Virus record (IMG/VR): IMGVR_UViG_3300042896_000643
Span: 1-28,377 of that record
Direction: 5' to 3' (one strand)
Length of the DNA: 28,377 nucleotides
From: a virus
Shown: positions 7,880 through 13,460 of the stretch, piece by piece
Layout: every line of letters begins with the position of its first letter
How positions within the stretch are numbered: the stretch's first letter is position 1
Program-made: the position numbers and the translations under genes
The notes under the pieces: model-generated
The model's input: the letters and a program-made list of their open reading frames with translations, nothing else
Database searches by the model: none
What the model was told of the DNA's origin: nothing

Positions 7880-9040
7880 ATGATGACCAGCCTTATGGCA
7901 CACGAAAAATTTATCCCATCTACTGGTAATTGGCAATTTACGATCAAGAGGGCAGGGCTTTTACCAAAACCTTTGTACTTGACGTTCAACGACAAAGCCG
8001 CAGGTCTTGCTTACTGTCAGCGCATTGAAGCTTTGCTGGACAAGGGCATTGTTCCTTCAGAGTACCAAACTCAAATCAAAGCCATGAGCATGGTAGATCT
8101 GGTTCGTGAGTACGAAAGCAATGCTCACCCTTCTCAGAAAGACAAGTCAGCCATTGGCACGTTGTTATTGCGGTGGGGTAAAACCCCCCTGACTGCTTTT
8201 AACGTGCGCTGGGTAGACGCTTGGATTGATGAGATGAAGCGAGTGGACAAGATTTCACCTGACACTATTCGGTCTAAGGTAGGTGCTTTGGCTCGGTGTA
8301 CAGACTGGGGCGTCAGAAAAGGATTGCTGGTAATGCCAGATCATCCTTTTAGAACGCTGCCTGATGGTTACTCGCAGTACACAGTCCAAGATAAAGCTTT
8401 GGCAGGTGTGGCGCGAGAAGACATTGAGCGTGATAGACGCCTGGAAGACGGTGAATACGAAAAGATTTTGACCATCATTGATGGTGGTGTGTTGCCCCGT
8501 AAGCAACGACCTTACAGTATTGAATACGTTGCTGCTACACGCACACTGTTTATTTTGGCAGTGGAGTCTGCAATGCGTTTGCAAGAAATGTACACATTGA
8601 CGTTAGATCAAGTGAAATTTAGCAAACGAACTGTGTTTTTAGAAAAAACCAAAAATGGTGACAAACGGCAAGTGCCATTGAGTACAGTGGCAATGTCTAC
8701 GCTTAAAGATTACTTAAAAGTGCGGGTGCTGCCAGAAGGTTCTAAAGAAGATGCTTTGTTTCCATGGTGGAATGGCACGATGACACCTTTGTACTTGCGC
8801 GTGATGAGTGCAGAGATGTCCAAGTTGTTTTGCAACACCCGCAGTCCGGGCATCTTTAAAGCAGCAAGCTGTTTGGATTTAAAGTTTCATGACTTGCGCC
8901 ATGAAGCGACGTGTCGTTTGTTTGAACGAACGACGCTCAGTGACGCAGAAATCATGAAGATTACAGGCCACAAATCAATGAAGATGCTTTTACGTTACGC
9001 AAATCTCAGAGGTTCTTCGCTTGCGCAAAAGATGTGGTGA
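7880..9040 (+). CDS. int: Tyrosine-family site-specific integrase
   Basis: A 386-residue recombinase carrying all the expected catalytic residues: Arg233 in ESAMRLQE, the beta-hairpin Lys at 256/258 in EKTKNG, His337 and Arg340 in FHDLRHE, His364 in TGHKS and Tyr373 in RYANLR, the nucleophile that forms the 3'-phosphotyrosyl link. Residues about 65-170 are the core-binding SAM-like domain and the first 60 an arm-binding-type domain. The frame is open up to a GTG inside the terminator T-run, but ATG at 7880 (followed by ATG at 7883) is the first plausible start; the Shine-Dalgarno is weak. It lies directly beside the tRNA-derived attP. Expression must come from a promoter downstream of the terminator, which I could not assign. 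Confidence 0.93.
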   Translation: MMTSLMAHEKFIPSTGNWQFTIKRAGLLPKPLYLTFNDKAAGLAYCQRIEALLDKGIVPSEYQTQIKAMSMVDLVREYESNAHPSQKDKSAIGTLLLRWGKTPLTAFNVRWVDAWIDEMKRVDKISPDTIRSKVGALARCTDWGVRKGLLVMPDHPFRTLPDGYSQYTVQDKALAGVAREDIERDRRLEDGEYEKILTIIDGGVLPRKQRPYSIEYVAATRTLFILAVESAMRLQEMYTLTLDQVKFSKRTVFLEKTKNGDKRQVPLSTVAMSTLKDYLKVRVLPEGSKEDALFPWWNGTMTPLYLRVMSAEMSKLFCNTRSPGIFKAASCLDLKFHDLRHEATCRLFERTTLSDAEIMKITGHKSMKMLLRYANLRGSSLAQKMW

Positions 9041-9265
9041 GCCACTGACAGCGTGCAATGGACCGCCCATACGGCGTTGACTGGTTTGTGTTGATATCAG
9101 TCGTTCAATGTATTGCATGACATCGACCAACAGTAATACGTAAGCACGGCCAATCTTGGCTGCTGGCAAAGTACCAGCATCAATAAGTTTTAGTACGGTG
9201 TTGATGTGCACGTTCATGAGTTCTCCCGCTTCTGGTACTGATAAAGTTGATTTAACAAAGGTCAC
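8990..9265 (-). CDS. Excisionase-like / MerR-type HTH protein
   Basis: A 91-residue protein with LSVPEAGELMNVHINTVLKLIDAGTLPAAKIG, the winged-helix pattern of the HTH_17/excisionase family (helix-turn-helix followed by the wing residues that set the phage Xis fold). GTG is chosen as start because AAAGGA lies at the right distance upstream; the overlapping ATG would stop at once. The C-terminal tail overlaps the 3' end of the integrase by 51 bp in convergent orientation, so int and xis transcription oppose each other. It probably bends attachment-site DNA and directs excision, although a transcriptional role is equally possible for this fold. Confidence 0.7.
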   Translation of the reverse strand: MTFVKSTLSVPEAGELMNVHINTVLKLIDAGTLPAAKIGRAYVLLLVDVMQYIERLISTQTSQRRMGGPLHAVSGSPHLLRKRRTSEICVT

Positions 9266-9311
9266 ATGGATTCCTTTGTACGTTTTGTATTGCTTTGCAT
9301 TTGCTTAATGC

Positions 9312-9518
9312 TCATTTTGTTTTTCTGAAAGTTGGTAACGGGAACCAGTGAGTGAAAAATTTATCACTTGGGTCGTAGTGCCCCTTCTGAGCCACACCTG
9401 ACCGTTTGTTTATCAGCCACATACTCGCACCCCGAGGGGTGTTGGCATCGACGGGAATCCAGTGGCACGCAGGGGCCACAGCAGCAGCACCATCACTTGT
9501 TATCTTGTGTTCTGTCAT
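9312..9518 (-). CDS. Small DUF551-like phage protein
   Basis: The ATG at 9518 lies a few bases after GGAGAAAAGAG, giving 68 residues. It has HWIPVDANTPRGASMWLINK near the middle and ends with THWFPLPTF, matching the W-I-P-V...H-W-x-P-L-P pattern of the DUF551 family seen in many phages. Function is unknown. It is the last gene of the leftward accessory cassette, and its start overlaps the end of the next gene upstream by ATGA. Confidence 0.65.
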   Translation of the reverse strand: MTEHKITSDGAAAVAPACHWIPVDANTPRGASMWLINKRSGVAQKGHYDPSDKFFTHWFPLPTFRKTK

Positions 9519-9751
9519 TCTCTTTTCTCCCAAACAGAACAGGAACTAAACGGTGGTGTATTTATATTTTCAATCATGTGGCTTACTGCGTGCTGCGCAC
9601 CAAGCCGATACGCATGACCAACAGCAGCTTGCACCGCAGGTGTCCATTCTTTGGCAGGTATATCCCACACGTTCCAACCGTTGATGTATGGCGCAATCAT
9701 TTTCTTGCCCGTGTCGCTCTTGCGCTCTTGGATTTCTAGTTTCATCTTCAT
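9515..9751 (-). CDS. Small accessory protein, unknown
   Basis: A 78-residue protein with charged N-terminus (MKMKLEIQERKSDTGKK), an aromatic central part (YINGWNVWDIPAKEW) and an Ala-rich predicted helix (AVQAAVGHAYRLGAQHAVSHMI). I do not recognise the family. Both ends overlap neighbours by four bases (ATGA), so it is translated as part of the coupled cassette. Confidence 0.6.
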   Translation of the reverse strand: MKMKLEIQERKSDTGKKMIAPYINGWNVWDIPAKEWTPAVQAAVGHAYRLGAQHAVSHMIENINTPPFSSCSVWEKRE

Positions 9752-10089
9752 ACTATTTTGTTCCCGTAGTCGTCGAATGTTCTTGCTCTCAATTCTTCTT
9801 TTGCATTTGGCTTTTCACTAAACCACGCACCCAATTTCTTGTCGTAGTCTTGAGATAGTCCGTTGTCCCAGCCTGTAGGTTGTGTTTGCCCTAGTCGCGC
9901 CACATACAAACCCGAACGGACGCACACCCCTGTAGCTTGGCAAGTAGGCTCCTGCTCTGTTTGCGCTAGGGCTTCATGGATATACCCCAAGGCGCGTTCG
10001 TGTGCTCTAAACCGAGCCACGGAGTCGTCTGTAGTTAACGCCTCTTTTAATGCCGAAACAGCCAGCTTCAGTGCTTCGTCTTTAATCAT
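9748..10089 (-). CDS. Modular cassette protein (KDEALKLA / EALAQ type)
   Basis: 113 residues. The N-terminal part, IKDEALKLAVSALKEAL, followed by YIHEALAQTEQEP, is the helical module and linker that recur in several neighbours. The C-terminal part (YDKKLGAWFSEKPNAKEELRARTFDDYGNKIV) is different. Function unknown. The Shine-Dalgarno AAAGGAG is encoded inside the last codons of the upstream gene, whose stop overlaps this ATG. Confidence 0.65.
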   Translation of the reverse strand: MIKDEALKLAVSALKEALTTDDSVARFRAHERALGYIHEALAQTEQEPTCQATGVCVRSGLYVARLGQTQPTGWDNGLSQDYDKKLGAWFSEKPNAKEELRARTFDDYGNKIV

Positions 10090-10340
10090 GTGTTCAACTC
10101 CTTTAGTTTTTCATTAGCCCAGAGCGCCCCTGCATAAAAAGATGAAATCGAGTTAACCCCTGAATCCATTGCTTTGATTTGATCATCCGTCAGCCCCACC
10201 CACTCGCGCTTGCCAGCTTCATAGTTATCTTTCTTCGGTCTAGCAGTACAAATAACAAAATGATGTGACCTGACTTGCCTAGTTTTCTTGTCAACACCTA
10301 CTGGCAAATCACATCCACAGTATTCACACGGCTTGCTCAT
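10086..10340 (-). CDS. Modular cassette protein with CxxC and WVGLTDDQI module
   Basis: 84 residues. It starts with a possible zinc-binding knuckle (PCEYCGCDLP; the second pair is less clear), then the module REWVGLTDDQIKAM shared with the next gene upstream, and ends KLKELNT. Function unknown. It has ATGA overlaps at both ends. The C-terminal KELNT is encoded by the ribosome-binding site of the following gene. Confidence 0.65.
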   Translation of the reverse strand: MSKPCEYCGCDLPVGVDKKTRQVRSHHFVICTARPKKDNYEAGKREWVGLTDDQIKAMDSGVNSISSFYAGALWANEKLKELNT

Positions 10341-10564
10341 GTGTTCTTCTCTTTCAGTTTGGCTTCGATGGCTTGATACTCATCCATGCTCATGTCAATC
10401 ACCGACTGAGCGAGTTTTGGCGTATCACACAAAGGGAGAATGGCCTTAAAAATATCATCATCCGTCAGCCCCACCCACGTACGTTGAGGTTTGCGAGACA
10501 TAATTTCTGGGAAGCGTTCCCACATAACTGCAAGCAGCGTTTCATCTTTAATTGGTGCTCTCAT
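10337..10564 (-). CDS. Modular cassette protein with WVGLTDDDI module
   Basis: 75 residues. PQRTWVGLTDDDIFKAI is the module also present in the adjacent gene, and the end is KLKEKNT. The N-terminus begins with IKDETLLAVMW, a divergent form of the KDEAL helix. Function unknown; it is coupled by ATGA to both neighbours. Confidence 0.65.
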   Translation of the reverse strand: MRAPIKDETLLAVMWERFPEIMSRKPQRTWVGLTDDDIFKAILPLCDTPKLAQSVIDMSMDEYQAIEAKLKEKNT

Positions 10565-10905
10565 GCGTTCAACTCCTTTAATTTGGCGTCAATAGCTTGA
10601 GCAAATTTGTAGGGGCATAAATACTCAAACGACGACCTTCCAGCTTCGTAATCTGAATACAAAGTTGGCGTGTCCCCTAATTTTTTTATCTGCTTTTTAC
10701 TAAGCGCAACCCATTGGCGCTCTGGTTGTGCGATAGCTGCGCGAATGGCATTTTCAAGTCGGTTGACATACATCGACAGCGCGTTTAAGTCGCCCGCTGC
10801 GCCTTCATAAGTCACGAAGCACGCACCCGCTTCAAGGTGGCCGCGCTTCACATTTTCATTTTTCGTGTTAAGCGCCTGCTTCAGTGCTTCAGTTTTTGTT
10901 GTCAT
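10561..10905 (-). CDS. Modular cassette protein
   Basis: 114 residues, with an N-terminal helix KTEALKQAL, a central linker AAIAQPERQWVALSKKQIKKLG that is a variant of the AQPE plus WVGLT module, and the sequence DYEAGRSSFEYL before the common end KLKELNA. It resembles a fusion of the modules seen singly in the neighbours. Function unknown. Its ATG shares one base with the stop of the gene upstream. Confidence 0.65.
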   Translation of the reverse strand: MTTKTEALKQALNTKNENVKRGHLEAGACFVTYEGAAGDLNALSMYVNRLENAIRAAIAQPERQWVALSKKQIKKLGDTPTLYSDYEAGRSSFEYLCPYKFAQAIDAKLKELNA

Positions 10906-11279
10906 CAGTTATCTCCCATATCTCTATCAGCAAGCAGTTGTTCATCTTCGTTGTCCGCCTTCATCCAGTCCAGCTTTTGCTCTGGTTGCTCTGGTTGCGC
11001 TTTGGGCGCTGCTTCAAGCATGGCTCGATAAACGCTCGTGTAGTCGCCAGCAACGGCTTGTTCCGAGTCGTCCTCTGCAATGCAGGGTACATCGCGGCCT
11101 GCATTGATCATTTCAATCGTCGGATCAACCGGAACAAGCACATAACCCGCTTGCTGCGGTTGCTCTGGTTGCGCTAGGGCTTCTTCTGCTGCTTGCACAG
11201 TTCCGGGGCAAACATCTAAGTGATTAGTAGCTACCAGCAGGTTTTTAAGCGCCATGCGTAGTGCTTCGTCTTTAGTCAT
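10905..11279 (-). CDS. Modular cassette protein rich in AQPEQ repeats
   Basis: 124 residues. It starts TKDEALRMALKNLL and contains EEALAQPEQPQQ and later KAQPEQPEQK, so the linker occurs twice. The middle, AGYVLVPVDPTIEMINAG, is a segment I recall from other phage small proteins of unknown function. The acidic C-terminus is DNEDEQLLADRDMGDN. It overlaps the gene upstream by eight bases. Confidence 0.65.
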   Translation of the reverse strand: MTKDEALRMALKNLLVATNHLDVCPGTVQAAEEALAQPEQPQQAGYVLVPVDPTIEMINAGRDVPCIAEDDSEQAVAGDYTSVYRAMLEAAPKAQPEQPEQKLDWMKADNEDEQLLADRDMGDN

Positions 11280-11859
11280 GATTGAGTTCCTTTACTTTCA
11301 TTCCTTCAACCCAATATGTTTTAGATGTACAAGGACTATTGTTTAGTCTGTTGGCTTCTGCTTTTGCTTCTTTCCTATTGGCATAAATAGCTTTTATCTT
11401 TGGTGATGTAAGATAAATTGGCGAACAAGAGAGGCCAATTAAAAGATATACCTTCCAATCTTGTTTTGTTAATGGCTCCATCACGCATTCAATGCAAGAA
11501 CAAAAGCCTGAGCCGCAATTCTGTGGACGCTCTGGTTGCGCTAATTCTTCAGCCAAGCCCTCATGTTTTGCAATGAGTTTCGTAAACAATGGCTCTGGTT
11601 GCGCTAGGGCTTCTTTGCACCGTCTCGCAAATTCAGCCTCGCACTCAGCTTTAACTGCATCTGGGTCTGACCCCTGTGCTTGAAACTCACCGGGAAACTC
11701 ATCAACAGTAGCGCAGGGGTAGTCTTTCCATCCTTTCCATGTAATCAAAATTTTGCCAAATGGTGTCTCACCCAGCCAATTGTCATAACAACAATCTTTC
11801 TCGCCACCAAGCGTCCACTTAATTAGCGCCAGCTTCAGTGCTTCGCGTTCTTTAGTCAT
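11272..11859 (-). CDS. Larger modular cassette protein
   Basis: 195 residues, the largest member of the cassette. It starts EREALKLALIKW, carries two linkers (KEALAQPEP and AEELAQPERPQ), then a Cys-rich stretch (CGSGFCSCIEC) that may bind metal, and a C-terminal part with IKAIYANRKEAKAEANRLN, ending KVKELNHD. Function unknown. It overlaps neighbours by eight bases at both ends and again carries the Shine-Dalgarno of the next gene in its last codons. Confidence 0.65.
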   Translation of the reverse strand: MTKEREALKLALIKWTLGGEKDCCYDNWLGETPFGKILITWKGWKDYPCATVDEFPGEFQAQGSDPDAVKAECEAEFARRCKEALAQPEPLFTKLIAKHEGLAEELAQPERPQNCGSGFCSCIECVMEPLTKQDWKVYLLIGLSCSPIYLTSPKIKAIYANRKEAKAEANRLNNSPCTSKTYWVEGMKVKELNHD

Positions 11860-12058
11860 AGCTAAACCCCACTAAATCTTTGTGTTCGCCAACCCACCCG
11901 CACGCTAGGCAACGTGCCTTGGCGTCTGAGTCCTGCGTCTTGACGCTGTGACAGTAGTGCTCCCCTGTGTTGGCCATGAACGACTGTTCTGCTGTCACCG
12001 TAACTTTATCGCTGCCACATTCTGGACAACGTTTCAGTGCTTCGTCTTTAGTTTTCAT
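11852..12058 (-). CDS. Small zinc-ribbon protein
   Basis: 68 residues. The KDEALK start is followed by CPECGSDKVTV and, later, CLACGW, giving two CxxC pairs about 35 residues apart, as in a zinc ribbon. The first pair begins right after the shared N-terminal module, so the module seems fused to the ribbon. Function unknown, probably nucleic-acid or protein binding. It overlaps the upstream gene by ATGA. Confidence 0.7.
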   Translation of the reverse strand: MKTKDEALKRCPECGSDKVTVTAEQSFMANTGEHYCHSVKTQDSDAKARCLACGWVGEHKDLVGFSYD

Positions 12059-12321
12059 TCTGTTACTCCAAAGTGTTTCTTAACATCTGCAATACAGCGC
12101 AGCACTTCCAAGTCTTCCCTGTTGTTGTCGCCCATGTATCGCTTTTGCAAGATGTCCAGCACCATTCGCAACTCTGGTGGACGTTTGTAAATAGGGAAGG
12201 CTACAGAACCAATACCAGTGGATCGTGCTGCATCTTCTGCGTCTTCCCTTGCAAATTCATCAAACCAAATGCAAGAAAAATGTGTGGCGGTCCAGCCATA
12301 AGGTTTGACTACTGGGGGCAT
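12055..12321 (-). CDS. Small accessory protein, unknown
   Basis: 88 residues without the cassette modules: an aromatic N-terminus (WTATHFSCIWFDEFARED), then PIYKRPPELRMVLDILQKRY and a charged C-terminal helix. I do not recognise the family. It is coupled to the zinc-ribbon gene by ATGA. Confidence 0.6.
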   Translation of the reverse strand: MPPVVKPYGWTATHFSCIWFDEFAREDAEDAARSTGIGSVAFPIYKRPPELRMVLDILQKRYMGDNNREDLEVLRCIADVKKHFGVTE

Positions 12322-12464
12322 TTAAATAGCTCATCAGTAAGAGCAGCTACGCATTTTTCTAGTTGGTCGTGCAAGTAATGCGGCATACTGTGACCGCAAG
12401 AAAATGACCACGACTCAACTGCTGATAATAATTTGATGACTTCTAAGATTTGTTCTTTTGTCAT
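12309..12464 (-). CDS. Very small conserved-looking phage protein (51 aa)
   Basis: The frame starts MTKEQILEVIKLLSAVESW, continues with SCGHSMPHYLHDQLEK and stops TAG, overlapping the next gene by 13 bases. Its start overlaps the stop of the HTH gene upstream by one base (TGATG). The pattern IKLLSAxESW...PxYLxDxL is one I associate with small phage proteins of unknown function in podophages. Coding is supported by the continuous stop-start coupling on both sides. Confidence 0.6.
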   Translation of the reverse strand: MTKEQILEVIKLLSAVESWSFSCGHSMPHYLHDQLEKCVAALTDELFKCPQ

Positions 12465-12829
12465 CACTGCACCCCCGAATAAAAGAATGACTTTTGATGG
12501 TTGTGTTTGTTTTTACACAGTTCTTTTGTTATCAGTGCTGACCGTAAAAGTCCTGCTATTCGGGCGTAAATTGTTTTATCACTTCGCCCCGTCAGTACTG
12601 TGAGCTGAATAAGACTAATAGGGCCATTTGCCCTAATAGCAGCAAGCACTAAATCCACTGTTGGACCCAGTTGAATTTGTGTAGTTTTTGCTTTGCGTTC
12701 ACGAATACGTTTTTCAATATCAACGTATTGGGGTACGCATGTTGTAGCCACACCTGGATAAGTACCACCGATCCAGTGTGTTTCTGGTTTGTAAGCTACA
12801 TTGGTTTTGCTAAGTGTTTTTGTATTCAT
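12464..12829 (-). CDS. Winged-helix-like DNA-binding protein
   Basis: 121 residues. The N-terminal 50 are polar, and the C-terminal part has VLAAIRANGPISLIQLTVLTGRSDKTIYARIAGLL, a helix-turn-helix pattern of the kind used by small regulators that test promoter DNA. It could regulate the cassette or the integration module, but no operator is visible. Coupled to genes on both sides. Confidence 0.6.
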   Translation of the reverse strand: MNTKTLSKTNVAYKPETHWIGGTYPGVATTCVPQYVDIEKRIRERKAKTTQIQLGPTVDLVLAAIRANGPISLIQLTVLTGRSDKTIYARIAGLLRSALITKELCKNKHNHQKSFFYSGVQ

Positions 12830-13017
12830 GGTGTACTGAGTAAATTAAATGAGTTTTCTTTGTTGACTAAGTTATCTAAAACTTTGATGTTGTTTAACGC
12901 AGCTTGATGCTGCATTCTGCTTTCCACGCAAGAAGATGTAACTACGTTGTGGTCGTAAAGCGTTTCCCAAATTTGTATGAGTGCGCAACGAAACATGGTT
13001 TTTTCATCGGCAGTCAT
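12826..13017 (-). CDS. Small protein, unknown
   Basis: 63 residues, mostly helical in appearance (DEKTMFRCALIQIWETLYDHN, QHQAALNNIKVLDNLVNKEN). No known motif. It overlaps the HTH gene by ATGA and follows the 123-residue gene by only a few bases, so it belongs to the same leftward unit. Confidence 0.55.
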   Translation of the reverse strand: MTADEKTMFRCALIQIWETLYDHNVVTSSCVESRMQHQAALNNIKVLDNLVNKENSFNLLSTP

Positions 13018-13020
13018 AAA

Positions 13021-13392
13021 TTACTCCACCCGCATAGCTTCAAGATAGTGACCTGTTACAGCAGTCATAAAAGCACCTTTGCCATACAGTTGGCAACCCT
13101 GTGATGACACGGTAGAGCGAAAAGATTCAATACTTTCATCTGTTTTAACTGTCCAACTTACTACATCACCTATTTGCATAGCTTTAACTTGGTTTATGTA
13201 ACCTGGCATCGCAATACGCCAGTTATTAGCTTTGCGACGAGGACTTTTAACTGCTACTGTTAATTCCCCAACAAAAGAGCCGTTTGGCATCTGCACAGCA
13301 AACGCTGCTTTGGCAGCGGTCAGTAATCTAATAGCTCGTTCTATTGCAAGTTGTTGAACTGATGATTCAGATGTGGTGATAGATGTGTTCAT
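13021..13392 (-). CDS. Small phage protein, unknown, possibly DNA-associated
   Basis: 123 residues, with an N-terminal helix (ESSVQQLAIERAIRLLTAAKAAFAV) followed by a basic beta-rich part (VKSPRRKANNWRI) and the C-terminal segment FRSTVSSQGCQLYGKGAF. I do not recognise a named family. It is the first gene downstream of the DNA polymerase terminator and may open the accessory transcription unit. Confidence 0.6.
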   Translation of the reverse strand: MNTSITTSESSVQQLAIERAIRLLTAAKAAFAVQMPNGSFVGELTVAVKSPRRKANNWRIAMPGYINQVKAMQIGDVVSWTVKTDESIESFRSTVSSQGCQLYGKGAFMTAVTGHYLEAMRVE

Positions 13393-13408
13393 GATTTCTT
13401 TCAGACGT

Positions 13409-13432
13409 AAAAAAGCCCGGACAATGCCGGGC
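13409..13432 (-). terminator. Rho-independent terminator after the DNA polymerase gene
   Basis: Read on the minus strand, GCCCGG, a 6-nt loop and CCGGGC are followed by six T. It lies about 30 bases beyond the DNA polymerase stop and separates the replication genes from the accessory cassette. Confidence 0.88.
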
Positions 13433-13460
13433 AGGGTGAAGAACAGATTACTTTTCTAAG

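Noticed and set aside
9368-9739. Plus-strand frame of 123 codons opposite two cassette genes
   Set aside because: It is antisense to two stop-start-coupled genes with recognisable features, and its translation resembles no protein family.
10900-11620. CRISPR-like or tandem repeat made by the recurring GCTCTGGTTGCGCTAGGGC sequence
   Set aside because: The copies are in frame, irregularly spaced and encode the EALAQPEQP linker, so they are coding repeats and not an array.
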